From Trinickia symbiotica (lineage in GTDB: Bacteria > Pseudomonadota > Gammaproteobacteria > Burkholderiales > Burkholderiaceae): a stretch of 64,000 nucleotides of DNA. Below the pieces are notes generated by a model. It was not told where the DNA came from, searched no databases, and saw only the letters and a list, made by a program, of their open reading frames with translations. This document shows, piece after piece, positions 14,435 through 22,817 of the stretch. A program made the translations under genes and the position numbers. The first letter of the stretch is position 1. Each line of letters opens with the position of its first letter. The stretch covers positions 62,001 through 126,000 of the forward strand of contig NZ_PTIR01000021.1 of assembly GCF_002934455.1 (NCBI RefSeq), read 5' to 3'.

Positions 14435-14450
14435 TGCAGGAGGTGTGCCA
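14435..14450 (-). promoter_or_regulatory. Sigma54 promoter of the two-peptide unit
   Basis: On the minus strand this is TGGCACACCTCCTGCA, with GG-N10-GC spacing. It is the duplicate of the promoter at 462-477 with three differences, none in the invariant GG or GC. Confidence 0.8.
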
Positions 14451-14560
14451 ATGAGCGGTGCTCGAGGTGCGTGATGCGCGCAAACGCCCATGCGGCAAGG
14501 AGTTCAACATGTTCGCGGTGAATCGTATGGCGACGCGCGGCAACCGGGTCCGCTCGACAT

Positions 14561-14579
14561 CGTCGCCGGCGCACCAACA
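14561..14579. promoter_or_regulatory. Candidate enhancer site, degenerate, 120 bp from promoter
   Basis: CGTCGC-N7-CCAACA is centred at 14570, exactly 120 bp from the first base of the minus-strand promoter. The proximal site of the paralogous copy (centre 342) lies at the same distance. Confidence 0.4.
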
Positions 14580-14593
14580 GGTTCGGGCGACAC

Positions 14594-14612
14594 TGTTGGG
14601 CGAGCTGCAACA
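14594..14612. promoter_or_regulatory. Candidate enhancer site, degenerate, 153 bp from promoter
   Basis: TGTTG-N9-CAACA is a perfect palindrome centred at 14603, with paired C-to-T and G-to-A changes relative to TGTCG-N9-CGACA. It lies 153 bp from the promoter, matching the site at 300-318 exactly. Confidence 0.45.
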
Positions 14613-14694
14613 GCGGGGCCGTGGACCCCGTCGCGGCCTGGGCGGCGCTTGAGCGGAAGGACGATCGGTGCTTAACAGTGAGCTTGCGCACGGA

Positions 14695-14723
14695 TTGCGC
14701 AAGGTACGAGCGCAGACTAGTAT
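14695..14723 (+). promoter_or_regulatory. Sigma70-type promoter of the Ser/Thr kinase gene
   Basis: TTGCGC (14695-14700) and TAGTAT (14718-14723) are separated by 17 bp, about 85 nt before ATG 14810. No sigma54 element was found for this gene, so the kinase may be made constitutively. Confidence 0.5.
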
Positions 14724-14809
14724 CGATCGAGGGCGTCGTTTCGTGCGGTATGGCCTTGTCGGTACCGCACCGTGACCCCATCCGATTCGAAGCCTGAAGA
14801 GGCGCACGA

Positions 14810-16981
14810 ATGACGAGCCTTGCGGAGCTGATCCAAATCTTTCAGAGCGGGGCGCTTTCGCACGACGCATTCTTCGCGCAGATCGACCGTGCGCTCGCGA
14901 TCGATCCGACCAATTGCACGCGGCTGCGCGAAGTGCTCGACGAGACGCAGACCAAGGATCCGCTGCCCGACGACGTCTACGCCGAAGTCATCAAGCATAT
15001 CGAACGATTCGCGGCAACCGAAGTCCAGTTCGGCGACGAGACGCGCGTGCAGGTCGCGCCGCCGCCCGTCGGGCGCGCCGCCGTACCGGCCAGCGCGGGC
15101 GAGACGAACGGCGCCAGCGACACGCTTGGCGCGCGAGGCGAGGGGCTCGCCGCCTCGGGCGAGCGCGTGAAGGGTATCGGCGATACCTTGAACGGACGCT
15201 TCGTACTCGAAGAGTGTCTCGGCGTGGGCGGCATGGGGACGGTCTACAAAGCGCTCGATCTACGCAAGCTCGAAGCGGCCGACCGCAAGCCCTACATCGC
15301 TATCAAAGTGCTGAATGTCCAGTTCCGTGGGCAGCCGACGTCGCTGATCGCGTTGCAGCGCGAGGCGCGCAAGGCCCAAACGCTCGCGCACCGGAACATC
15401 GTGACCGTTCATGACTTCGATCGCGACGGTCCGGTCGTCTACATCACGATGGAGTACCTCTCGGGCAGTCCGCTCAGCCGGATGCTGCGTGCGCCGGGCT
15501 TCGCCGGGCTGCCATACGACAAGGCGCTGCCGATCATCGCGGGCATGGGGAACGCGCTCGCCTATGCGCACGAGCGCGGCTTCGTCCACTGCGACTTCAA
15601 GCCGGCCAACGTGTTCCTGACCGACAGCAGTGAGGTGAAGGTCATCGATTTCGGCATCGCGCGCGCGTTGCGTCGTCCCGACGACGAAAGCGAGGCCACG
15701 ATCTTCGACCCGGCGACGCTTGGCGGGATCACGCCGGCCTACGCGAGCCCGGAAATGTTCGAGCATCGCGAGCCCGATCCACGCGACGATATCTATGCGC
15801 TCGGTTGCGTCACCTACGAGCTGCTGACGGGACGCCATCCGTTCAATCGCGTGTCGGCTTTGCAGGCCCGCGGCGAAAAGAGACAGCCGGAGCGACCGAA
15901 GGACTTGGGCAGCCGCCAATGGCGAACGCTGAAGGCGGCACTGTCGTTCGACAGGCAGACGCGCACGGCGAGCGTCGAGCAGTTTCTCGAAGGAATGGGC
16001 GCCAACGCGCCCGCTCGCCGAGCGCCCGTAGCGCAGGCGGTGCACAGGTCGCGCGCGGGCAGCGGCGCGGCGGTCCTCGCCAGAAAGCACTCGCGCACCG
16101 CACTGGCGGCCGGGGCCGGGACATGTGTCGTCGCGATCGCTGTCGGCGCTGCCGTCTGGTATGGCTATCGTGGCGGGCAGACGGGCGCGGACACTGCCCG
16201 CGATCGGCAGCCGGTTTCCGATGTTGCCGCAGCCGGCGCATCCTCATCGGCATCGACCTCGTCCACCGGCATCGTGGTACCGCGCGCGGCGCCGTCGCCC
16301 GCGGATCTGCCGCGTGTCCTTGCCTCGTTGCCGTGTTCCGCGTTGAGCGCGTCGATGCAGGGAAGCTCGGTCTCCGTTCGCGGCTATGTCGGTGAGCACG
16401 ACGGTCTCGCGCATCTGCGCAATGCGCTCGCGGGCATGACGGGAGCAGGCGTCGCCGATGCGAACCTCGACGTGCGTTCCGTCGGCGAGAACGAATGCGA
16501 TGTCGTGAAGGCGTTCGCTCCATTCTGGGTATCGACGCATCAGGCAGCGAGCATCGCATCGGGCACGTCGATACGAACGAAGGCAAGGAACGGGCAGTTG
16601 ACCGAGGGCAGCCCGCTCGTCCTCGACTTGACGACGCCTGGCTACGACACCTATGTCAGCGTCGATTATTACGTGCTGGACGGCAGCGTGGTCCATCTCG
16701 TGCCGAGCCGCCGCGAAAAAGACAACCAGGCGCCGCCGAATTACTCGGCGACGATCGGCGGCATGGGGGAATGGGTGATTGCCAAACCGCTGGGCAGCGA
16801 GATGATCGTGCTCGTCGCGACACCGGCGCCGCTTTTCGACACCTTACGTCCCGAGAGCGAGCCGCGCGCCGCTTATCTGGCGGCCGTCGACGCGCGATTG
16901 AAGGCGATCGCCGCAAAGTACGGGGAAGGACGGATCGCCGTGGACTTCGCGCCGATCACAACGCGACCCGCGGGGCACTAA
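14810..16981 (+). CDS. Membrane Ser/Thr protein kinase with C-terminal DUF4384 domain
   Basis: This 723-residue protein has an N-terminal extension (1-120) rich in acidic and Ala residues, then a Hanks-type kinase domain (about 125-400). The glycine loop is LGVGGMGTVY, the catalytic loop HCDFKPAN (260-267) and the DFG motif 280-282. Cys replaces Arg in HRD, so it is a non-RD kinase, possibly not controlled by activation-loop phosphorylation. A transmembrane helix (about 431-455) is followed by a Ser/Ala linker and a periplasmic part with a BON-like segment and a DUF4384-type domain (LVLDLTTPGYDTYVSVDYYV, EMIVLVAT), found on kinases that sense outside cues. Its likely partners are the double-FHA protein, the PP2C phosphatase and perhaps the sigma54 activator. 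Confidence 0.9.
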   Translation: MTSLAELIQIFQSGALSHDAFFAQIDRALAIDPTNCTRLREVLDETQTKDPLPDDVYAEVIKHIERFAATEVQFGDETRVQVAPPPVGRAAVPASAGETNGASDTLGARGEGLAASGERVKGIGDTLNGRFVLEECLGVGGMGTVYKALDLRKLEAADRKPYIAIKVLNVQFRGQPTSLIALQREARKAQTLAHRNIVTVHDFDRDGPVVYITMEYLSGSPLSRMLRAPGFAGLPYDKALPIIAGMGNALAYAHERGFVHCDFKPANVFLTDSSEVKVIDFGIARALRRPDDESEATIFDPATLGGITPAYASPEMFEHREPDPRDDIYALGCVTYELLTGRHPFNRVSALQARGEKRQPERPKDLGSRQWRTLKAALSFDRQTRTASVEQFLEGMGANAPARRAPVAQAVHRSRAGSGAAVLARKHSRTALAAGAGTCVVAIAVGAAVWYGYRGGQTGADTARDRQPVSDVAAAGASSSASTSSTGIVVPRAAPSPADLPRVLASLPCSALSASMQGSSVSVRGYVGEHDGLAHLRNALAGMTGAGVADANLDVRSVGENECDVVKAFAPFWVSTHQAASIASGTSIRTKARNGQLTEGSPLVLDLTTPGYDTYVSVDYYVLDGSVVHLVPSRREKDNQAPPNYSATIGGMGEWVIAKPLGSEMIVLVATPAPLFDTLRPESEPRAAYLAAVDARLKAIAAKYGEGRIAVDFAPITTRPAGH

Positions 16982-17098
16982 CCGCATTGCCTGAAGTGAC
17001 AGCGTCGATCGCATTGACCGCATCGACCGCATCGACAAAACGAAGCCGCGCCAAGACGCTTTCACCGAACGCATGCGCGCGCCTCGCGCCCGCTCAGC

Positions 17099-18046
17099 TC
17101 AATCGCCCAACGCGGCGCGCGCACAAGCCTCGTCGGTCACGAGCCCCGAGAGCCAACCACCCTTCAGCGCCGCAAGGACCGCGCGGTGCTTCCTCGCGCC
17201 GCCGGCAAAGCCGATCGTCGGCCGCTTCGGCGGGGCGTCGAGCTGCAGGCTCGTTACGCGCCGTCCCGTCGGCGATTCCACGCGCTTGCCTTCGTCATCG
17301 ATTGGCAGTCCTAACATTTCCGCCACGGCGCCGCGGCTCATCAGCTCGTCGACTTCCGCCGCGGTGATGAATCCGTCGACGTGAAGCGGACACTTCGGAC
17401 CGATATCGCCGATGCCGACGAATGCCACGTCGGCCTGCGCGGACAGCGTCTCGACGATCCGGTACAGCCGGTGATTGCACCACTGCGCCCGTTCGGCTTC
17501 GTTATCGGCGATGAGCGGCGCCGGCAGCAGGAAGTGCTTGCCGCCCGTCTTTTCGGAAATATGCAGCGCCACGTCGTAACGATTCGACGAGCCGTCCTGT
17601 GCGATCGCACCGACCATCGAAACGAGCCGGTGCTGCGGTCGGTCGATCAGCCCGAGCTGATCGACGGCCGCTTTCAGCGTGCGCCCGCTGCTGACCGCGA
17701 CGACGATCGGATTTTCTTCGCTCAAGTACCGCTCCATCACCTGGGCGCCGGCGACAGCGAGCTTGCGGTCGATCGCTTCGGGCATGTCGTCGTCGACCGG
17801 CACGACCTCGCACATCGACAGCCCGAAGCGCGTGCACAGACGGTCGGCGAGCGTGAGGCAATCGGCCAGTCGATGCTCGATCCGCACCCGGATCAGATTC
17901 TTCTCGACGGCATAGGCCACGAGCCGTTGTGCGACGGGGCGCGAGACCTGGAGCTTCTCGGCGATCTCGTTTTGCGTGTTGCCGGCGACGTAATAGAGCC
18001 ATGCTGCACGCGTCGCCAAGTCGAGTTTTTCGTTGGATCTGGACAC
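17099..18046 (-). CDS. SorC/DeoR-type sugar-responsive transcriptional regulator
   Basis: This 315-residue regulator has an N-terminal helix-turn-helix (about 20-60, NTQNEIAEKLQVSRPVAQRLV) and a sugar-phosphate-binding domain with VAVSSGRTLKAAVDQL and FVGIGDIG motifs, typical of the SorC family. It starts at GTG 18046 and is the last gene of the arabinitol operon, 62 bp after the kinase. Such regulators act as tetramers and respond to a phosphorylated sugar. Its target is probably the inverted repeat at 21230-21272. The ligand is not deducible from sequence. Confidence 0.85.
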   Translation of the reverse strand: MSRSNEKLDLATRAAWLYYVAGNTQNEIAEKLQVSRPVAQRLVAYAVEKNLIRVRIEHRLADCLTLADRLCTRFGLSMCEVVPVDDDMPEAIDRKLAVAGAQVMERYLSEENPIVVAVSSGRTLKAAVDQLGLIDRPQHRLVSMVGAIAQDGSSNRYDVALHISEKTGGKHFLLPAPLIADNEAERAQWCNHRLYRIVETLSAQADVAFVGIGDIGPKCPLHVDGFITAAEVDELMSRGAVAEMLGLPIDDEGKRVESPTGRRVTSLQLDAPPKRPTIGFAGGARKHRAVLAALKGGWLSGLVTDEACARAALGD

Positions 18047-18108
18047 GGATGCGATGCCTGCGTCGTAAGGTAAGGAGTCCGAAACGGTTGCCGATGGCTG
18101 GAGCGAGT

Positions 18109-19590
18109 TCAGGCGAGCCGCTTGCGCGACGGATCGAAAAGCGGCCGCACGTGCCGATAGAGCTCGCGGTAGGCGAGGAGGCGGGCGCGCAGCTCGTCAT
18201 GGCGCCGCGGGTTCGGCGCGAACTCGGCCACGATGGGCGGCTTGGCGAGCACTACACCGGGATCGCCCCCGGCCGCGAGCCAGCCGAGACGAGCGGCACC
18301 GAGCGCCGCGCCCGTTTCGCCGCCGCCGTGCTGACGCGTTGGCGTGGCGAGCGCATCGGCGAGCAGTTGCGCCCAGTACGCGCTGCGCGCGCCGCCGCCG
18401 AGCAGCGACAGCGCATTCGGTGTCGTGCCGGCTGTCGCGAGCGCGTCGAGGCCGTCCGCGAGCGCCAGCGTGACGCCTTCGAGCACCGCATAGCCGAGGA
18501 GCGCGCGGTTCGTCGCGTGCGTCATGCCGAAGAAAACCCCTTCGGCGTACGGATCGTTATGCGGCGTCCGCTCTCCGGAGAGGTATGGCAGAAAGAGCGG
18601 GGCGTCGGCGAGCGACGCGGGCTCGAGCGCCGCCGCCTCCGCGACGAGCGTCGGCTCGTCGGTGCCGGTCAACGTGCAGACCCAGCGCAGACAGCTCGCC
18701 GCCGATAGCACGACGCTCATCTGATGCCACCGGTCGGGAATCGCATGGCAGAACGCGTGCACGGCCGAGGCGGGATTCGGCAGGAAACGGTCGCCGACGA
18801 CGCAAAGCACGCCCGAGGTGCCGAGCGAGACGAATCCGTCGCCAGGCTCGGTCGCGCCGATGCCGATCGCGCTCGTCGCGTTGTCGCCGCCGCCGGCCGC
18901 CACGACGATCTCGCCGGACAAGCCCCATTCGCGCGCGAGCTCGGGCCGCAAAACCCCCGAAGGTGCACTGCCTTCGGCAAGGCTCGGCATCTGCGAGCGG
19001 CGCATACCGCAGGCATCGAGCAGCTCGTCGGACCAGTCGCGCCGCGCGACGTCGAGCCATAGCGTCCCGGCGGCGTCCGAGGGATCCGAGACTTTGCCGC
19101 CCGTCATCCGCAGTCGCAGATAGTCCTTCGGCAACAGCACGCAGGCCGTGCGGCGAAATATGTCGGACTCGTGACGGGCCACCCAGAGCAGCTTCGGCGC
19201 CGTGAAGCCCGGCATCGCCAGGTTGCCGGCGATCTCGTGCAGACGCGATGCGCGCCGGGTCAGCTCCTCGCACTCGTCGGCGCTGCGCATGTCGTTCCAG
19301 AGAATCGCCGGGCGCAGGACGCGATCGGCGTCGTCGAGGAGGACCGCGCCATGCATCTGCCCCGAGAGGCCGATCGCGCGTACTTGCGCGAACGCTTCGC
19401 CGTGCGCCTCCCGCAGCTTCGCGAGCGCGACGCAGGTCCCCTCCCACCAGTCGGCCGGATTCTGTTCCGCCCAGCGCGGATGCGGGCGTGAAACGGTGAA
19501 GGGCGACCCGGCCGTGCCGAGCACCCGCCCGTCGGGCGCGAGCAACAAGACTTTCACTTCGGATGTGCCGAGGTCGATGCCGAGGTACAT
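18109..19590 (-). CDS. xylB: Xylulokinase (FGGY family)
   Basis: This 493-residue FGGY carbohydrate kinase starts with YLGIDLGTSEVKVLLL and has GLSGQMHGAVLL, ILWNDMRS, GFTAPKLLWVARHE and GDGFVSLGTSGVL, the xylulokinase pattern. It phosphorylates D-xylulose to xylulose 5-phosphate. D-arabinitol oxidation by the neighbouring dehydrogenase gives D-xylulose, so the two genes make a complete entry into the pentose phosphate pathway. It is separated from the dehydrogenase by 169 bp without a gene. Confidence 0.9.
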   Translation of the reverse strand: MYLGIDLGTSEVKVLLLAPDGRVLGTAGSPFTVSRPHPRWAEQNPADWWEGTCVALAKLREAHGEAFAQVRAIGLSGQMHGAVLLDDADRVLRPAILWNDMRSADECEELTRRASRLHEIAGNLAMPGFTAPKLLWVARHESDIFRRTACVLLPKDYLRLRMTGGKVSDPSDAAGTLWLDVARRDWSDELLDACGMRRSQMPSLAEGSAPSGVLRPELAREWGLSGEIVVAAGGGDNATSAIGIGATEPGDGFVSLGTSGVLCVVGDRFLPNPASAVHAFCHAIPDRWHQMSVVLSAASCLRWVCTLTGTDEPTLVAEAAALEPASLADAPLFLPYLSGERTPHNDPYAEGVFFGMTHATNRALLGYAVLEGVTLALADGLDALATAGTTPNALSLLGGGARSAYWAQLLADALATPTRQHGGGETGAALGAARLGWLAAGGDPGVVLAKPPIVAEFAPNPRRHDELRARLLAYRELYRHVRPLFDPSRKRLA

Positions 19591-19759
19591 GGGAGGCAGT
19601 CCTTGAAGGTTTCGGTTCGCGTCAGCGCGGAAGCGCTACTTTATCCGCGGCCCGCGGCGCGCAGCAATGCGGGCGAGCCCGGTGGGGCGAGCGATGACAA
19701 AGCCGGCGCCGCTGAGCGGCCCAGGCGCGGGCCGCCGATGGGAGTGAGCGTCGCTGAGG

Positions 19760-21163
19760 TCAAGCCCGCGAGACCAGCCATGCATCGACGCGTGCGAGCG
19801 CCGAGCGCAGCGTCTCGACGAGCCGAGGGCTGCCTGCCATGCCGCCCCAGAGCAGCCGCGATCCGCAGAAGGCGGCGAGCGGGTCCGCCGCCGCGAAGAA
19901 GGCGCGCGCCGTCGCCTCGTCCATTACGCCGTCCTGATACGTGTAGGGCAGGGTACCTTCGCGCCAGCGATCGAGAAAGCGGAAGAAGAGAGCGGGCAGT
20001 ACCGCCGTCGCATTCGGCTCGGCATTGCGCGCGAACGATTCGGCGAGCGTCGGCGCGATGAAGCCGGGGATCTTCGAAAAGCCGTCCGCGGCGACGCGTT
20101 GATTCGTATCCTGGATATAAGGGTTGCTGAACCGGTCGAGCACGACGTCGCGGTAGCGAGCGAGGTCGAGCGGGCTCGGCGTGAGACATGGAATGACATC
20201 CTGCGTGACGTATTCGTGCGCGAAGCGGCGGATGTCGGCGTCAGCCGTGCCTTCGTGGATATAAGAAAGGCCCACGAGCGTGCCGGCCCAGGCAATGCAG
20301 CTATGGCTAGCATTGAGAATGCGGATTTTCGCTTCCTCGTAGGGCAGCACCGAAGCGACGAGCTCAGCCCCCGCGCGCTCCCAGGCCGGGCGGCCTGCGC
20401 GGAAGCGATCCTCGATGACCCACTGGATGAACGCCTCGCCCATGACGGGGCAGGCATCGTCGATGCCCGTCGCCGCTTTCACGCGCTCGCGCACGTCGGG
20501 TGTCGGGCGCGGCGTGATGCGGTCGACCATCGAGTTCGGGCAAGCCGTGTTTTCCTCGAACCAGGTGGCGAGCTCGGCTTGCCCGCGTGCCTCGAGGAAA
20601 GCGCGCATGCCAGCTTCGAATCGCTCGCCGTTGCTGCGCAAGTTGTCGCAGCTTTGCAGCGTGAGCGCGCCGCCATTGCGCGCGCGACGCGCGTCGAGGA
20701 TGGCGGCGAGCGCGCCGTAGATCGTCGTGCGTCCGCCCGCCAGGTCGGCCGCGAGGTCAGGATTGGAGGTGTCGAGCCGATCGTGCTCGTCGAGGTAATA
20801 GCCGCCCTCGGTCACGGTGAACGAGATAATCTTGCAGGCCGGGTCGGCACCGGCTTCGATCAACCCCTTGAGTGTCGGGGACCACGGCACGACGCGCCTG
20901 ATCGAGCGGATCGTCTCGTAGGCGCGCTCGCCTTGCGGCGTGACCGTCTCGAGCGTATAGACGCCGTTTTGCGCGGCGAGGGCGTCGAGCACGGCGTTCA
21001 TGTCGCCGCGGATGTTGCCGACCGTGAGCGACCAGGCGGCATCGCCGGACGCGGCCGAGGACGCATTGAGACGGTGCAGATACCACGCTTGGTGGGCGCG
21101 GTGAAACGATCCCGCCCCGATGTGCAGAATCACGTTCGAAGCGCTGACGGGCGCATTGTCCAT
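19760..21163 (-). CDS. dalD: D-arabinitol 4-dehydrogenase (mannitol dehydrogenase family)
   Basis: This 467-residue polyol dehydrogenase starts at ATG 21163 behind CGGGAG. It shows [17 protein letters not shown] near the N-terminus, the family motif NMVDRITP as [12 protein letters not shown], and [16 protein letters not shown], the long-chain mannitol dehydrogenase pattern with the catalytic Lys region. Pairing with xylulokinase and a SorC regulator points to D-arabinitol rather than mannitol. An upstream extension of the frame to 21385 has no supporting ribosome site. No transporter genes are adjacent, so uptake must be encoded elsewhere. Confidence 0.85.
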   Translation of the reverse strand: MDNAPVSASNVILHIGAGSFHRAHQAWYLHRLNASSAASGDAAWSLTVGNIRGDMNAVLDALAAQNGVYTLETVTPQGERAYETIRSIRRVVPWSPTLKGLIEAGADPACKIISFTVTEGGYYLDEHDRLDTSNPDLAADLAGGRTTIYGALAAILDARRARNGGALTLQSCDNLRSNGERFEAGMRAFLEARGQAELATWFEENTACPNSMVDRITPRPTPDVRERVKAATGIDDACPVMGEAFIQWVIEDRFRAGRPAWERAGAELVASVLPYEEAKIRILNASHSCIAWAGTLVGLSYIHEGTADADIRRFAHEYVTQDVIPCLTPSPLDLARYRDVVLDRFSNPYIQDTNQRVAADGFSKIPGFIAPTLAESFARNAEPNATAVLPALFFRFLDRWREGTLPYTYQDGVMDEATARAFFAAADPLAAFCGSRLLWGGMAGSPRLVETLRSALARVDAWLVSRA

Positions 21164-21229
21164 CGCTTGTCTCCCGATTGAGATCGGCTGGCGCGTCGGG
21201 GCCGCAACGGGCGGGCGGGGTACGACGCT

Positions 21230-21272
21230 CGAACCGATCTTTTGTTCTGTCGATGAGCGAATGATCGGTTCG
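21230..21272. promoter_or_regulatory. Candidate operator of the arabinitol operon
   Basis: Perfect 10-bp inverted arms CGAACCGATC (21230-21239) and GATCGGTTCG (21263-21272) flank a 23-bp spacer, 67 bp upstream of dalD. The SorC-type regulator at the operon end is the likely ligand. The rest of the 295-bp gap 21164-21458 shows nothing else convincing. Confidence 0.5.
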
Positions 21273-21458
21273 CGGTCGGCGAAAGTCAAGGCGCGATGCG
21301 GGAAGATCGGGATGCCGTGAAAGGCAGAATGACTTTCCGCGAGGCAGAGCGGTTCTCCATTATGTAGCTTTGCTTCACGGTGCATGCGGATTGAGCCGGT
21401 TTATCGAATGACGCCGGGCGTGTAGCGTATGGGTCACTCAACCGTCAGGAGCACAGTC

Positions 21459-22277
21459 ATGGATACGCCCACCCAACGCGCGCAAACCCATTACGGCGGA
21501 GCGGGCTTGATGGCGAAGGTGCAAGCCGCGCTTGCGGCCTTCGGTCCCGAGGAAACCGTGCTGACGGTTTCGCAATTGGCCATGCTCGACCAGTTCCATA
21601 CGCGCGGCATGCTCGCCACGGGCGAGCTCGCCGAGGCGATGGAGCTCGAAGCCGGCATGGCGGTACTTGATCTCGGTTGCGGGATCGGCGGGCCGACGCG
21701 CTATTTGGCCGCGAACTATGGCGTCCACGTCACGGGCGTCGACCTCAGCCCATCTTTTGTCGACACCGCTCGCTATCTGAGCCAGCGCTGCGCGCTTGGC
21801 GACAGCACGACGTTCCTCACCGGCGATGCGACCCAGCCGCCCGTCGCGGATGGCAGCATCGACCGCGTGTTTCTGCAGCATGTCGCCATGAACATCGCTG
21901 ATCGGGCAGCGCTCTATCGCGCGATTCGTCGTGTACTGAAGCCGGCAGGACGGTTCGCGACTTACGACATCGTCGCCAAGGACGGCGCCCCGCATTTTCC
22001 GGTGCCGTGGGCGACCACGCCCGAAAACAGCCACTTGCGGACCGAGGCCGAAACGCGCGATGCGTTGACCGCCGCGGGATTCACGATCGATCTCTGGCGC
22101 GATGATACGGAGGTGGCGTCGCAATGGTTCGCGAAAATGGTGGCAGGCGGACCACCCGCCGGCCCCACCCTCGCGCTGGTGCTTGGAGCGGACTTTCCGG
22201 CGATGATGGCCAACCTCGCTCGCAGTCTGCGCGAAGGGCGGATCGGTGTGTTGACGGCGATCGCGAGCTGCCGATAG
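21459..22277 (+). CDS. Class I SAM-dependent methyltransferase
   Basis: This 272-residue protein starts at ATG 21459 after CAGGAG. The SAM-binding motif is VLDLGCGIGGPTRYLA, followed by VTGVDLSPSFVDTA and a GSIDRVFLQHVAMNI segment, as in methyltransferase type 11 / UbiE-like enzymes acting on small molecules. The substrate is not recognisable. It is divergent from the arabinitol operon and convergent with a DUF1801 gene. Confidence 0.8.
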   Translation: MDTPTQRAQTHYGGAGLMAKVQAALAAFGPEETVLTVSQLAMLDQFHTRGMLATGELAEAMELEAGMAVLDLGCGIGGPTRYLAANYGVHVTGVDLSPSFVDTARYLSQRCALGDSTTFLTGDATQPPVADGSIDRVFLQHVAMNIADRAALYRAIRRVLKPAGRFATYDIVAKDGAPHFPVPWATTPENSHLRTEAETRDALTAAGFTIDLWRDDTEVASQWFAKMVAGGPPAGPTLALVLGADFPAMMANLARSLREGRIGVLTAIASCR

Positions 22278-22296
22278 CGGCGAGCGGGTTCCTCGG

Positions 22297-22713
22297 CTAT
22301 TCCGATGCCGAGGGTTTGCCTTTGATTTTGGACGTGTTCAGTGCCACGGCGGCGCGAATGAGCTTTTTGAACGCCTCTTCGTCGATTTCCTCGCCCTCGC
22401 GGAAATCGATGGCGCGCCGCGTGTTCCCCTCGAGGCTGGAGTTGAAGAGCCCGGAAGGATCCTTCAAAGCCGCCCCTTTGGCGAAAGTCGTCTTCACGAC
22501 GCTCTTATACGTCTCGCCCGTGCAGATCAAACCTTCGTGCGACCACACCGGCACGCCTCTCCACTTCCACTCCTCGACGACTTCGGGATCGGCTTCCTTG
22601 ATGAGCGCGCGCAGGCGGCTGAGCGTCTCGCCCCGCCAGTCGCCGAGCTCTTCGATTCTCGCATCGATGAGCTGCGGCGCGGACATTTCTTCTTGCGATC
22701 CAACTTTCTTCAT
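22297..22713 (-). CDS. DUF1801 domain protein
   Basis: This 138-residue protein starts at ATG 22713 behind GAGGA. The central pattern RLRALIKEADPEVVEEWKWR, followed by GVPVWSHEGLICTGETYKSVVK, fits the DUF1801 (YdhG/YjbR-like) fold. Family function is unknown. It stands alone between a methyltransferase and the zinc uptake operon. Confidence 0.8.
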   Translation of the reverse strand: MKKVGSQEEMSAPQLIDARIEELGDWRGETLSRLRALIKEADPEVVEEWKWRGVPVWSHEGLICTGETYKSVVKTTFAKGAALKDPSGLFNSSLEGNTRRAIDFREGEEIDEEAFKKLIRAAVALNTSKIKGKPSASE

Positions 22714-22817
22714 GGTTTTAATCCTCGAGCGGAGAGCAGGAAAGTCTCTGCCGAGTGTACTCTCTGGTACATCCAATAATCGTCTTACTCAGGTTGGCAA
22801 TCGCTTGCAACTATCCT

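Larger units (their letters stand above)
14082..14450 (-). repeat. Inverted duplicate, copy 2 (promoter plus peptide gene)
   Basis: This is the partner of 462-827. The leader between promoter and ATG has the same length (96 nt) with about ten differences, and the reading frame differs by one codon insertion. Similarity fades upstream of the promoter, yet the spacing of the enhancer palindromes is kept. Confidence 0.85.
14355..14809. other. Divergent control region between peptide gene and kinase gene
   Basis: These 455 bases hold the leader and sigma54 promoter of the minus-strand peptide unit, two degenerate enhancer palindromes, and a sigma70 promoter for the kinase. A 47-codon frame at 14509-14652 has a fair ribosome site but no other support. 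Confidence 0.55.

Noticed and set aside
462-14450. Inverted copies as ends of a transposon
   Set aside because: The copies are functional promoter-gene cassettes. No transposase, terminal repeat or target duplication was seen.
14509-14652. 47-codon frame with a fair ribosome site between peptide gene and kinase
   Set aside because: Very Arg-rich product with no leader. It overlaps the enhancer-site region and is not supported by any family.
14757-14775. TGTCGG-N7-CCGTGA in the kinase 5' leader
   Set aside because: Two mismatches in one half. It lies downstream of the sigma70 promoter and over 300 bp from the sigma54 promoter, so it could be chance.
2670-16981. Kinase, phosphatase and FHA protein as part of a type VI secretion cluster
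   Set aside because: No tss/tag structural genes are present; the neighbours are peptide-export genes.
19591-19759. Possible missing gene between dalD and xylB
   Set aside because: The gap is 169 bp with no supported start, ribosome site or recognisable product in any frame.
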